Assembly (NCBI RefSeq): GCF_018863235.1
Contig: NZ_JAHKRS010000011.1
Location: 88,002-152,001, forward strand
Source of the DNA: Pseudomaricurvus albidus
GTDB taxonomy: Bacteria; Pseudomonadota; Gammaproteobacteria; Pseudomonadales; Cellvibrionaceae
DNA length: 64,000 bases
Direction: 5' to 3'
Below the pieces are notes generated by a model. It did not search any database. It saw only the letters and a list, made by a program, of their open reading frames with translations, and was not told the DNA's origin. The first letter of the stretch is position 1. Every line of letters begins with the position of its first letter. The translations under genes and the position numbers were made by a program. This document shows, one piece after another, positions 24,979 to 33,138 of the stretch.

Positions 24979-25722
24979 TTAGTGAATTTCCAATAACCAG
25001 TTGTGTTCGATGGCTCTGGGAAGCCAGTGGACAAAATCAAAGTTGGGGTGTGTATCGATCAGTGCATCAATGCTAAGACCTTGTGTTACATTCGATAGCC
25101 AGTGGTATTCCTCTTGATCGATGAGCTGGTGTTGCGGACGCCGGTTCTGTTGATAAATCACCAGATAACAACTCTGCATCCTGAATCGTTCTTGAGATAA
25201 ATAGGATTTTGGGTCTGCAATCTCTGGACGATGAGCTTCCCATAATCTGTCTACAGGCCATTCGCTGTGAAAAACATTCAGACCATCTGAAAGAACGAAC
25301 TTCGTATCTGACAGGGTCTTGCGGGACAGTTTCTCGAGTGTCTTTTGGTTAAAGCGAGTCGATTTGGCTTTGTCCGCCTGATGGCGCATCCACTCCATAT
25401 TGGCAACGTCTGTCAAATAGATATGCTCAGCATGAAGTTCACTGTCTGCCAAAATCTCGGGCAGACCTTCGCCCCAGTCTGCCCAATCACCTGTAGAAGG
25501 CTGTTCTTTTTTCAGTAGACGTTCTGCCAGCAGAAGCATATTTTCAGACCCAATCATCCGGGCAATTACCGGATAGGTCAGTGACAGCGATCGGGCGGCG
25601 GTTAATCGAAAATTGTTTCTGTAAATGTTCAGACCCGTTTGTGACGACGACAGACTGTCTTGTTGATAGATTCTCGACAAGAAGCTCTGCTGTTGTATCA
25701 AGGTCTCTGATGCATTTAACAT
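24979..25722 (-). CDS. bufC: DUF2063 protein, partner of the bufferin-modifying enzyme (BufC)
   Basis: 247 residues from the ATG at 25722. The N-terminal domain (QQSFLSRIYQQDSLSSSQTG, NIYRNNFRLTAARSLSLTYP) is the putative DNA-binding/DUF2063 domain found in MbnC/TglI-like partner proteins. These bind the RiPP precursor and present it to the DUF692 iron enzyme. The gene starts 14 bases after bufB, so the two are co-expressed. The C-terminal half is variable, as usual for the family. Confidence 0.82.
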   Translation of the reverse strand: MLNASETLIQQQSFLSRIYQQDSLSSSQTGLNIYRNNFRLTAARSLSLTYPVIARMIGSENMLLLAERLLKKEQPSTGDWADWGEGLPEILADSELHAEHIYLTDVANMEWMRHQADKAKSTRFNQKTLEKLSRKTLSDTKFVLSDGLNVFHSEWPVDRLWEAHRPEIADPKSYLSQERFRMQSCYLVIYQQNRRPQHQLIDQEEYHWLSNVTQGLSIDALIDTHPNFDFVHWLPRAIEHNWLLEIH

Positions 25723-25736
25723 GATAAAATCCCGTT

Positions 25737-26651
25737 TCAATGACTATGTTGATGAATTAACTGACGGGCTTTTTGGGCCTCAGCGGTGAGTACTTGCCAA
25801 TCAGGAAGATTGTTGTCCCATTCAATCAGGGTGGTTTGTGGACCAAATCGCTCTAATGCGTAGCGATACAGCGACCAGCATTCCTCGTTAATCGGTTGAC
25901 TGTGGTCATCTACAATAAAGTTTCCGTTAGCCGGTAAGCGGTATCCCGCCAGATGAATTTCGCCAACAGAAGTCTCCGGGATTTCCTGCAACCATTGTTG
26001 TGCGGCTGCGAGTGGTGTCACGTCCCCGTCTTGAGAAGGAAAGTTATGGGCGTTAACCAAAAGGTTGTTTAAATCCAGCAGCAGGCCACAATCAGTTTGT
26101 GAAACCAACTCACTGAGAAACTCGGTTTCTGTCATCGAGTTCTGATCAAATTGAACGTAGGACGCAAGGTTTTCGACCAGAATCCGTTGTCCGATTTCGT
26201 CTTGAACGTGTTTTACATTGTTGATCAGATACTTGAGGGCATCGTCAGTAAACGGCAGTGGAAGAAGGTCACCGGCGTGAATCATCCGGTTGTTAAGACG
26301 ACTCCAGGCAAAGCTGGCGTGATCCGAAATCAGGAATGGTTTGACGTCATGCACCAGATGTTTCAGTTTTTCCAGGTAACCTTGGTCAATGCCAATGGCA
26401 GAGCCCAATCCCATGGCTGTGCCATGAAGACTGATGGGATACAACTCTGCTATAGCCTCAAGCATTGACCGTGTGATGCCTCCCTGGGCAAAGAAGTTCT
26501 CACTGTGCAGTTCGACAAAGTCAACGGCAGAGGTCTCGCACAACGCATCCCGATAATGCTGGTGCCTCAAACCCACACCGACAGGCTTGGTAATGGCTTC
26601 AGGTGTCGATTCAGGGCGGCTGCAGAAATCAGTCGATGCTGTGCGAGACAT
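25737..26651 (-). CDS. bufB: DUF692 multinuclear iron oxidase, bufferin-modifying enzyme (BufB)
   Basis: 304 residues; ATG preceded by GGAGAA. It has the DUF692 TIM-barrel signature with metal ligands spread along the chain: GLRHQHYRD, DFVELHSENFF, PISLHGTAMGLG, FLISDHASFAW, ILVENLASYV, LLLDLNNLLVNAHNF, GEIHLAGY and the final LIEWDNN. MbnB, TglH and BufB are family members that use iron and oxygen to modify peptide cysteines. The 96-residue Cys-containing precursor gene directly upstream and DUF2063 gene downstream identify a bufferin-type system, where Cys residues become thiooxazoles that bind copper. Confidence 0.9.
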   Translation of the reverse strand: MSRTASTDFCSRPESTPEAITKPVGVGLRHQHYRDALCETSAVDFVELHSENFFAQGGITRSMLEAIAELYPISLHGTAMGLGSAIGIDQGYLEKLKHLVHDVKPFLISDHASFAWSRLNNRMIHAGDLLPLPFTDDALKYLINNVKHVQDEIGQRILVENLASYVQFDQNSMTETEFLSELVSQTDCGLLLDLNNLLVNAHNFPSQDGDVTPLAAAQQWLQEIPETSVGEIHLAGYRLPANGNFIVDDHSQPINEECWSLYRYALERFGPQTTLIEWDNNLPDWQVLTAEAQKARQLIHQHSH

Positions 26652-26677
26652 AGCGGTTCTCCGTTAAAATCTGAGTG

Positions 26678-26968
26678 TTAGCTTTTTTTTGATTGCTGAT
26701 CGGCATAGCGTTTTTTGGCTTCGGCTTTTAGCATGCCGCCAATGTCTACACAGGTGCCTTTGGCGACCAGCTTCCATTCGCCTGGGTCATTATCGACCGT
26801 GGATTGTCCGGCGCAGGAATGAGTGCCCGCCAAATTGCCACAGTCGTTTTGTCCCGCAGCAGAAATTCCGTAACACTTTTCTTTTCCTCCAGCCTGAACC
26901 GGTGCGATAACCGAGGAAGCCAGTACAAGAGCAATGGCTGCCGAAGCAAGGTGTTGTTTATGATTCAT
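26678..26968 (-). CDS. bufA: Bufferin precursor peptide (DUF2282, four core cysteines)
   Basis: 96 residues; ATG preceded by AGAGGAT. Sec signal peptide (residues 1-26, cleaved after PVQA) and a mature part with four cysteines at 32 (KEKCYGI), 43 (NDCGN), 52 (HSCAG) and 73 (KGTCVD), the fixed pattern of DUF2282 bufferin precursors. After modification by BufB/BufC, bufferins are exported to the periplasm and sequester copper. It lies between a thioredoxin-like gene and bufB in one operon. The identification is strong; metal specificity follows from the family. Confidence 0.9.
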   Translation of the reverse strand: MNHKQHLASAAIALVLASSVIAPVQAGGKEKCYGISAAGQNDCGNLAGTHSCAGQSTVDNDPGEWKLVAKGTCVDIGGMLKAEAKKRYADQQSKKS

Positions 26969-26979
26969 GTTTACATCCT

Positions 26980-27309
26980 CTACAGAGTGTCATTACTGGT
27001 GTATTGATTAATCCATTCGCTTAATTGCCTGGTGGTTCGAACGCCAGTCAGACTGTTCAATACACCGTCTTTATTCAGAAGGGCCAGTGTAGGAACAGCT
27101 CGTACTCTGAACTCCTGGGCCACGCCTTGAAAATTATCCACATCAATTTTCAATAGCTTGACTTGTCCCTGGTAGTGCTTTGCTATTGCATTGATGGTCG
27201 GTATAAATTGCTGGCAGGGCCCACACCAGTCTGCGGTAAACCACAGCATCAACAGGGGTTCCTGATAAAGGTGGCCCTTTGATGAGAATTTCAGAGCACG
27301 ATCTGTCAT
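26980..27309 (-). CDS. Thioredoxin-family protein
   Basis: 109 residues with the active site [13 protein letters not shown] near residue 32 and the cis-Pro in [10 protein letters not shown]. No signal peptide, so cytoplasmic. It lies 11 bases before bufA and 3 bases after the YHS gene in the bufferin operon. It may keep precursor cysteines reduced before modification, or respond to copper-driven thiol stress; this is inference from position. Confidence 0.87.
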   Translation of the reverse strand: MTDRALKFSSKGHLYQEPLLMLWFTADWCGPCQQFIPTINAIAKHYQGQVKLLKIDVDNFQGVAQEFRVRAVPTLALLNKDGVLNSLTGVRTTRQLSEWINQYTSNDTL

Positions 27310-27312
27310 GTC

Positions 27313-27789
27313 TTAGTCCTCTGCGTTGGTTTCTTCGATGGACAATTCCTCAATGCCATCCCAAACGCGATATGCGGTTTTCAGATGGCCGGGTACGTCT
27401 GACAGCCATTTCTTTTGCACCGCCTTGTTCAAATTCAGATAGAGTTTGTCGTCATCGATGTAGAAGGCCGCGGGATCAACATCCAGCTTCTTGTTCAGAG
27501 CGACACCCATGGCGCAATATCCACCAAATTGAGGGGCATACTTGTCGCTGTTACTTTTGAACAGGTCGCGATTTTCAGCCGTGGAGAAGCGATAAATGGC
27601 TCCTTCATGAGTGGCTGTAAATTGTGGTGAGCCCTGAACCGGCTTACTTTGGGTAAAGTAGGCAACGGGATCGTAGCCGTGAATGGCGACGTCATTGGCT
27701 CCGGTATTTACCGCTGAGGCAAATCCCAGGTTGCTGAGAAGCAGGGCGCCGGCAGTTGCGGCATATTTCAAGGTTTTAGAAAGTTGCAT
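27313..27789 (-). CDS. Exported YHS-domain protein
   Basis: 158 residues. Signal peptide (LKYAATAGALLLSNLGFASA) followed by a YHS domain: VAIHGYDPVAYFTQSKPV, then APQFGGYCAMGVALN with the single conserved Cys. YHS proteins are often linked to copper or other metal handling. First gene of the bufferin operon, divergent from the AraC regulator. Probably periplasmic, acting on the same metal as the bufferin. Confidence 0.85.
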   Translation of the reverse strand: MQLSKTLKYAATAGALLLSNLGFASAVNTGANDVAIHGYDPVAYFTQSKPVQGSPQFTATHEGAIYRFSTAENRDLFKSNSDKYAPQFGGYCAMGVALNKKLDVDPAAFYIDDDKLYLNLNKAVQKKWLSDVPGHLKTAYRVWDGIEELSIEETNAED

Positions 27790-27935
27790 AATAAAGTCCT
27801 GTATCGGTATATTGATTTGCTAATCAGAGTGTCGGGCATGTCCGATCTCCTTGAGTGCTAGATTACGGATATCGCCGGTTGGGAAATTGGCCGTATGTCC
27901 ATAAAAATCGGCAGATCGTCCGATTAGAGGGTTTT

Positions 27936-28766
27936 ATGACGTCACTTGATGGCTTGATACAGGAGCTGGAGCTTCAGGCTGAAGTATTTTTCAGTGGAGG
28001 TTTGTGCGGTCTGCAGACGTTTACAGAAAGTGAAGCGGCAGGGCACCTTCATCTGTTGCGTTCCGGAACCATGACCCTGTACACGGATCAGGGACACAAG
28101 ATTCGTATGGATGAGCCAACCGTGTTATTTATTCCCAGTGGGGCTCGTCATCGAATTCAGGTAGATGATGCTCAGGAAGCCGAACTGGTTTGTGCGACAG
28201 TTACCTTTCCTGTCAGGCATAAGACTCTGTTAACCGATGTGTTGCCAAAATTCATCAGTGTCGAAACCCGTGAAAATCAGGAACTGTTTGACACCGCCCA
28301 GTGGATTTTTCGTGAAGCGTTTGCAGAGGGTCAGGGCAAACAGGTGATCATTAACCGCCTGTGTGATGTTTTTATGATCTATCTTCTGCGCCATGTGGTT
28401 GATCAGGGAACGGTCAACCTTGCCTTACTGACGGCTTGTTCCCATGCCGCCCTGGCTCCTTTGATGATCAAGCTGCAAGAGAGTCCGGAACAGGAGTGGA
28501 GTGTGAACAGCATGGCGGAAGCGGTGGCAATGTCCCGTTCCAAGTTTGCCTTGTTGTTCAAGGAAACTGTAGGACGGGCGCCCATGGATTACCTGACGGA
28601 CTTGCGGTTGGCCAAAGCTCAGGGACTATTAAAAAAACAGCGTCCCGTTGCCCTTGTGGCCAACACGGTAGGTTACGAAGACGCATCGTCTTTAAGCCGG
28701 GCCTTCAAAAAACGATTTGGTTTGACTCCCAGACAATGGCTCAACAAGCATCTTAATAAGCAATAA
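27936..28766 (+). CDS. AraC-family regulator with cupin sensor domain, divergent from the bufferin operon
   Basis: 276 residues from the ATG at 27936 (RBS AGAGGG); the frame is open 27 codons further upstream but without a better site. N-terminal cupin-like AraC-binding domain (HLHLLRSGTMTLYTDQ, VLFIPSGARHRIQ). C-terminal double helix-turn-helix (SVNSMAEAVAMSRSKFALLF, PMDYLTDLRLAKAQGLL, VGYEDASSLSRAFKKRFGLT). It is divergent from the YHS/bufferin operon and probably controls it. The shared promoter region (27790-27935) has repeated ATGTCC-type half sites near 27838 and 27895. Confidence 0.85.
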   Translation: MTSLDGLIQELELQAEVFFSGGLCGLQTFTESEAAGHLHLLRSGTMTLYTDQGHKIRMDEPTVLFIPSGARHRIQVDDAQEAELVCATVTFPVRHKTLLTDVLPKFISVETRENQELFDTAQWIFREAFAEGQGKQVIINRLCDVFMIYLLRHVVDQGTVNLALLTACSHAALAPLMIKLQESPEQEWSVNSMAEAVAMSRSKFALLFKETVGRAPMDYLTDLRLAKAQGLLKKQRPVALVANTVGYEDASSLSRAFKKRFGLTPRQWLNKHLNKQ

Positions 28767-28786
28767 ACCAACCCCAGTGGTTGACG

Positions 28787-29689
28787 TTAATGGTTGATGT
28801 ACGGATTGGCTCTCAATCGGGACACCGCTAAATCGATAAACGATCTGACCTTTGCATTCGCCTGTCGCCCTTCGAGGTGAAGAATGTTTACCGGCAAGGG
28901 ATCCGTTTCGTAGTTTGTCAGTATGCGGGTTAATGAACCCTGATCAAACTCCTCACCGACTTGATAAGACATTAGACGAGTGATCCCAAGACCCTGTTTG
29001 GCAGCAGCGATTGCAGTACCGTTGTGATTGCAGTGCAAGCGGGGGGAAACTTTAACGGATTCCTTTCCGGATGAAGATCCAAACCGCCAGGTGGTCGAGG
29101 GTTCTGCAGAGGAAGCATGAATTATCTCATGGGTTAGCAGATCCGAAGGCGTTGTCGGCATTCCGCGGGCTTTCAGATAATCCGGTGACGCACACACAAC
29201 CCTTTGAACGTATCCCACAGGGCTGGCATAAAAGTTTGAGTCCTTGAGGTGGCCAATACGGATGGCGATGTCCAGACCTTCTTCGAGCAGATTACTCACC
29301 CGATCATAGAAGATGGCCTTCACCGTCACCGAGGGGTTTTGCTGTAAATACTCAGTGACGATGGGAGCTATGTGTTTCTGTCCAAACAGTACGGGGGCAG
29401 TTACGGTTAAGGTTCCCTTGGGCTCAGTGTAACTGCCGGAGACTGTTGCTTCGGCCTGCTCGACATCTTCCAGTATGCGCCTGGCGTCCTCAAAGAAGCG
29501 GGCACCGGAATCCGTAAGACGAACCTGCCGAGTGGTTCTGTTGAACAGCCGGACACCGAGTGTCTGTTCGAGATGGGCTATTGATCGAGTCACAGCCGGA
29601 GCAGAAAGATCCAGCCTGCGGCTGGCGGCGACAAAGCTCCGACATTCCGCGACTTCGACAAACACCCGCATTGCTTCAAATTTGTCCAT
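28787..29689 (-). CDS. LysR-family transcriptional regulator (AaeR/DmlR-like subgroup)
   Basis: 300 residues from the ATG at 29689 (MDKFEAMRVFVEVAE, the usual start of this subgroup); the frame extends 12 codons upstream. The HTH is FVAASRRLDLSAPAVTRSIA, and the effector domain includes GRLFNRTT-type and VCASPDYLKARG motifs. Divergent from the carboxymuconolactone-decarboxylase operon and likely its regulator. AATTGCA direct repeats lie in the shared promoter. Confidence 0.85.
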   Translation of the reverse strand: MDKFEAMRVFVEVAECRSFVAASRRLDLSAPAVTRSIAHLEQTLGVRLFNRTTRQVRLTDSGARFFEDARRILEDVEQAEATVSGSYTEPKGTLTVTAPVLFGQKHIAPIVTEYLQQNPSVTVKAIFYDRVSNLLEEGLDIAIRIGHLKDSNFYASPVGYVQRVVCASPDYLKARGMPTTPSDLLTHEIIHASSAEPSTTWRFGSSSGKESVKVSPRLHCNHNGTAIAAAKQGLGITRLMSYQVGEEFDQGSLTRILTNYETDPLPVNILHLEGRQANAKVRSFIDLAVSRLRANPYINH

Positions 29690-29717
29690 CAGAGACCACG
29701 CTGGGTTACACGTTAAT

Positions 29718-29746
29718 AATTGCAAATAATGTAATAGACAATTGCA
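29718..29746. promoter_or_regulatory. AATTGCA direct repeats in the divergent LysR/CMD promoter
   Basis: AATTGCA at 29718-29724 and again at 29740-29746, 22 bases apart (two helical turns), in the AT-rich region between the divergent genes. Compatible with a LysR-type binding site; not otherwise supported. Confidence 0.35.
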
Positions 29747-29820
29747 TTTTGGTCTAATTATTTACTATTTGAGTAATTGTATGCTGGTTTCTCCATTAAG
29801 ACAGCTCAAAGGAGCCAACC

Positions 29821-30369
29821 ATGTCACGTATACCTACTCCGGCATCTGTTTCCGCTGCGCCGGCAGCATCCCGGGAATTGCTAGAAGCGGTGAATTCTCA
29901 ATTGGGAAGTGTCCCGAATCTGTTTCGTATTGTCGCCAACAGCCCGCAGACCCTTGAAGGCTTTCTTGGCCTGCATGGTGCATTGGGAAATGGAACTCTG
30001 GATGCCCAGACCCGTGAGCGAATTGCATTGGCTGTTGCTGAAATCAACGGTTGTCACTACTGCCTGGCAGCCCACCAGTACCTGGGTGCCAATGTGGCAA
30101 AACTGAGTTCCGATGAAATTAATGCCAATCGTCGCGGTACATCCGGTGATCCAAAAGCCGCGGTTGCTGTTGAGTTCGCTGCCAAGATCACCCGTGTTCG
30201 CGGGAAACTGTCTGATCGTGATGTAGACGTTGTTCGGGAGGCCGGTTACAGCGATGCCCAGATTGTAGAAATCGTGGGGCTGGTCGCGCTGAATACGCTC
30301 ACCAACTACATGAATGAAGTTCTGGGAACTGAGATCGACTTTCCGGCCGCAGCCAGTCTTGCGGCTTAA
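29821..30369 (+). CDS. Carboxymuconolactone decarboxylase-family (AhpD-like) protein
   Basis: 182 residues. The CMD/AhpD motif INGCHYCLAAHQYLG (CxxC followed by His) is intact, with RERIALAVAE before it. Such proteins are peroxidase partners or use the CxxC pair in thiol redox reactions. A short variable tail follows. RBS AAAGGAG. First of three plus-strand genes (CMD, DUF1348/NTF2-like, PPOX) divergent from a LysR regulator; together they look like a small stress or detoxification operon. Confidence 0.88.
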   Translation: MSRIPTPASVSAAPAASRELLEAVNSQLGSVPNLFRIVANSPQTLEGFLGLHGALGNGTLDAQTRERIALAVAEINGCHYCLAAHQYLGANVAKLSSDEINANRRGTSGDPKAAVAVEFAAKITRVRGKLSDRDVDVVREAGYSDAQIVEIVGLVALNTLTNYMNEVLGTEIDFPAAASLAA

Positions 30370-30428
30370 ATTAACCCAAGGGTGGCTGTAGCGTCACCCT
30401 TAAGATTTCTCAATTGGAGAACATTGCC

Positions 30429-30893
30429 ATGTCCCGACCACCGTTACCCCCTTTTGATGAACAAACCGCCATACAGAAAATTCGTCTCGCAGAGGATGGC
30501 TGGAATAGCCGTGATCCAGAAAAAGTCGCGTTGGCCTATACCGAGGACTGTCCGTGGCGCAATCGAGCCGAGTTTATTCGCGGTCGAGAAGAGATTGTTC
30601 AGTTACTGACCCGCAAGTGGACTCGCGAACTGGACTATCGATTAATCAAAGAGTTGTGGGCTTTCACCGATAACCGGATTGCGGTTCGGTTTGCCTATGA
30701 GTTTCACGATGATTCGGGCCAATGGTTTCGCGCTTACGGCAATGAAAACTGGGAGTTCGAAGCCGATGGTTTAATGCGTCGCCGCATCGCCAGTATCAAC
30801 GAACATGCAATAGCGGCCGAAGACCGGTTGTTCCACTGGCCACTCGGGCGACGTCCTGACGACCACGCGGGTTTGAGTGAGCTGGGATTGTAG
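30429..30893 (+). CDS. DUF1348 (NTF2-like fold) protein
   Basis: 154 residues from the ATG at 30429, nine bases after TTGGAG. The sequence [20 protein letters not shown] and [20 protein letters not shown] is typical of DUF1348, a member of the NTF2/SnoaL superfamily. [21 protein letters not shown] completes the cone-shaped fold. No reaction is established for this family. It lies 59 bases after the CMD gene and 18 before the PPOX gene, in one operon. Confidence 0.8.
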   Translation: MSRPPLPPFDEQTAIQKIRLAEDGWNSRDPEKVALAYTEDCPWRNRAEFIRGREEIVQLLTRKWTRELDYRLIKELWAFTDNRIAVRFAYEFHDDSGQWFRAYGNENWEFEADGLMRRRIASINEHAIAAEDRLFHWPLGRRPDDHAGLSELGL

Positions 30894-30911
30894 ATATTGA
30901 GGTAGGCCAAA

Positions 30912-31523
30912 GTGTACCCAAGTGATATTGCCTTTACCGACAGAGTAAAGGCCATTCAATCCCGTAAGGGATCTCGAGACTTATATGCGGCGATGGAACA
31001 AAAGGGCGGTTGGCAAACAGACATCACTCCCGAACTGGAAGTTTACCTAACTAACCAGAGGAGCTTTTATCTGGCAACCTCCAACCGTCATGGTCAGCCT
31101 TATATTCAGCACCGTGGTGGGCCACCAGGTTTTTTGCATATTATTGACAGGCATACCTTGGCCTTCGCAGATTTTAAAGGTAACCGACAATACATCAGTC
31201 AGGGAAACCTTTCGGAAAACCCCCGGGCCTTTATTTTTATAATGGATTATTTGCATAAAACCCGAATCAAAATCTGGGGAAGTGCCAGGGTCATTGAAGA
31301 CCAGCCTGAACGATTGGCCAACCTGATGCCGCCTCGTGATCAATATCGGGCTCTGCCAGAGCAGATTATTGAATTTACGGTTAAGGCCTGGGATCGCAAT
31401 TGTCCGCAGCACATTCCTTTAAGAGTGGATGCTGAAGACGTGGAGCAGCTTTTGAAAGAGAAGCAGACAAGAATCGAAGATCTGGAAAAACAGCTGTGCC
31501 AGTTGAAAAAGGATCGCCCATAA
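30912..31523 (+). CDS. Pyridoxamine 5'-phosphate oxidase-family flavoprotein
   Basis: 203 residues; GTG start. The split-barrel FMN-binding fold of the PPOX family is seen in SFYLATSNRHGQPYIQHRGG and HTLAFADFKGNRQYISQGNL, followed by IKIWGSARVIED. A C-terminal coiled helix (LLKEKQTRIEDLEKQLCQLK) is a typical extension of this subgroup. Substrate unknown; likely flavin-dependent redox or binding. Last gene of the CMD operon, ending in a strong terminator. Confidence 0.82.
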   Translation: MYPSDIAFTDRVKAIQSRKGSRDLYAAMEQKGGWQTDITPELEVYLTNQRSFYLATSNRHGQPYIQHRGGPPGFLHIIDRHTLAFADFKGNRQYISQGNLSENPRAFIFIMDYLHKTRIKIWGSARVIEDQPERLANLMPPRDQYRALPEQIIEFTVKAWDRNCPQHIPLRVDAEDVEQLLKEKQTRIEDLEKQLCQLKKDRP

Positions 31524-31558
31524 AAAAGCCCTTCAGCCAGACAGCGAAGGGCTTTGTT
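31522..31558. terminator. Bidirectional terminator between PPOX and NCS1 genes
   Basis: AAGCCCTTC (31526-31534) / GAAGGGCTT (31546-31554) with an 11-base loop. A T run follows on the plus side and six As at 31522-31527 give a T run on the minus side, so it serves both converging operons. Confidence 0.85.
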
Positions 31559-31590
31559 TGAGGTCATCAAGGGCGCTGAAGCAGCCCCTG

Positions 31591-33114
31591 TTAACCCTGA
31601 CCGCGAACCGCTACTGGTATGGTTCCATTGGCCTTCGCGCTAGTTGACAGAAACATCAGCAAACCGTAAATAACCCCACCCAACAGTGCTCCGACAAACC
31701 AGGCATAGTTGTAGAGTTTGATCAATAACGCAGGTGCCGATTCGATAATACCACCGGCAACCAGAAAGCCCGGAATATTGGGCAGTACCGCTAACGCAAA
31801 AGCCACCAGTGCTTTTAAATTCCAGCCATGAGTGTATTCATATGCTCCCCCACGCTGATATAGCGCCTGAAGTTGTAATCGACATTTGCGTACAAAAAAG
31901 TAATCGGCAATCAATATTCCTGCGATAGGACCCAGCAGTGACGAATATCCCACCAGCCAGACAAACAGATAAGAACCTGCAGACTCCATCAATTTCCAGG
32001 GCATAATGGCAATCCCCAGTGCTGCTGTGAGAAATCCACCGGTGCGAAATGAAATCTTCTTGGGAGCCAGATTGGAAAACCCGTTGGCTGGCGCGACGAC
32101 ATTGGCCGCAAGATTGGTCGTAATGGTCGCAATGATCAGCAGCACCAGACCAAACAGCGCAGTAAACCCGCCCATACGGCCGGCGATGTCCACAGGATCC
32201 CAGATGGGTTCACCATAAATAACTACGGTAGCAGAGGTAACGGATACACTGACAAAACCCAGCAGCGCCATGGGTAATGGCAGTCCGGTAGCCTGCCCAA
32301 TAATCTGATCCTTTTGGCTTTTGGAGAATCGCGTAAAGTCAGGGATATTCAGGGAAAGGGTTGCCCAGAAGCCGACCATCGCGGTTAGGCCCGGCCAGAA
32401 AACAGACCAGAACTGACCTTCCTTCTCACCTCCTTCAACAAATGCAGAAGGTTGACTGAAGGTGCCACTGAGACCATCGGTATTGATATAGGCCCATACA
32501 AACAAAGCAACTCCAATAAACAACAGCAGAGGGGCGGCAAAAGTTTCCAACCACTTGATGGATTCCATACCTCTGGCGATAAAAAAGACCTGTAACCCCC
32601 AGAAGCTGAGAAAACACAACAGTTGTGCCAAATCGATACCAATCAAAGGCATGGGTTGTCCGATAAAGGCGTTGCCAAACAGACCGTTCAGGATCTGGTA
32701 AATGGCAAAGCCACCGACCCAGGTCTGGATGCCAAACCATCCGCAAGCGACCAGACTGCGCAACAGTCCGGGCAGGCGAGCTCCCACTGTGCCAAATGAT
32801 GAACGGAGCAGCACAGGAAATGGAATGCCGTATTTCGCACCGGCATGGCCGATAAGAATCATCGGTATCAGAACCACCAGATTACCCAGTAATACGGTAA
32901 TAATGGCTTGCAGAGGCGACATGCCCTCGTGCATGAGTCCGGAAGCCAGCAGATATGCCGGTACCGAAATCACCATTCCCACCCACAAGGAAAAAATGTG
33001 TAACCAGCCCCAGGTGCGCTTACTGGATAGTGCCGGCTCCAAATCGTCATTCCAGAGTGTGTTATCCAGCGGCTGGTTATGATCCAGAGTCGAAAAATCA
33101 TCGGTGTTTTTCAT
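31591..33114 (-). CDS. NCS1-family nucleobase/hydantoin:cation symporter
   Basis: 507 residues with about 12 membrane helices. An N-terminal region with NDDLEPALSSKRTWGWLHIF and VGMVISVPAYLLASGLMHEG, then GAKYGIPFPVLLRSSFGTVG, is the NCS1 signature; NIPDFTRFSK follows. Members carry uracil, allantoin, cytosine or hydantoins with Na+ or H+. The next gene upstream is an N-carbamoyl amidohydrolase, and dihydropyrimidinase follows beyond a TonB receptor. This makes uracil, thymine or a hydantoin the likely substrate, brought across the inner membrane. Confidence 0.9.
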   Translation of the reverse strand: MKNTDDFSTLDHNQPLDNTLWNDDLEPALSSKRTWGWLHIFSLWVGMVISVPAYLLASGLMHEGMSPLQAIITVLLGNLVVLIPMILIGHAGAKYGIPFPVLLRSSFGTVGARLPGLLRSLVACGWFGIQTWVGGFAIYQILNGLFGNAFIGQPMPLIGIDLAQLLCFLSFWGLQVFFIARGMESIKWLETFAAPLLLFIGVALFVWAYINTDGLSGTFSQPSAFVEGGEKEGQFWSVFWPGLTAMVGFWATLSLNIPDFTRFSKSQKDQIIGQATGLPLPMALLGFVSVSVTSATVVIYGEPIWDPVDIAGRMGGFTALFGLVLLIIATITTNLAANVVAPANGFSNLAPKKISFRTGGFLTAALGIAIMPWKLMESAGSYLFVWLVGYSSLLGPIAGILIADYFFVRKCRLQLQALYQRGGAYEYTHGWNLKALVAFALAVLPNIPGFLVAGGIIESAPALLIKLYNYAWFVGALLGGVIYGLLMFLSTSAKANGTIPVAVRGQG

Positions 33115-33138
33115 GGCAAGATACCTGTTACAACGGAA

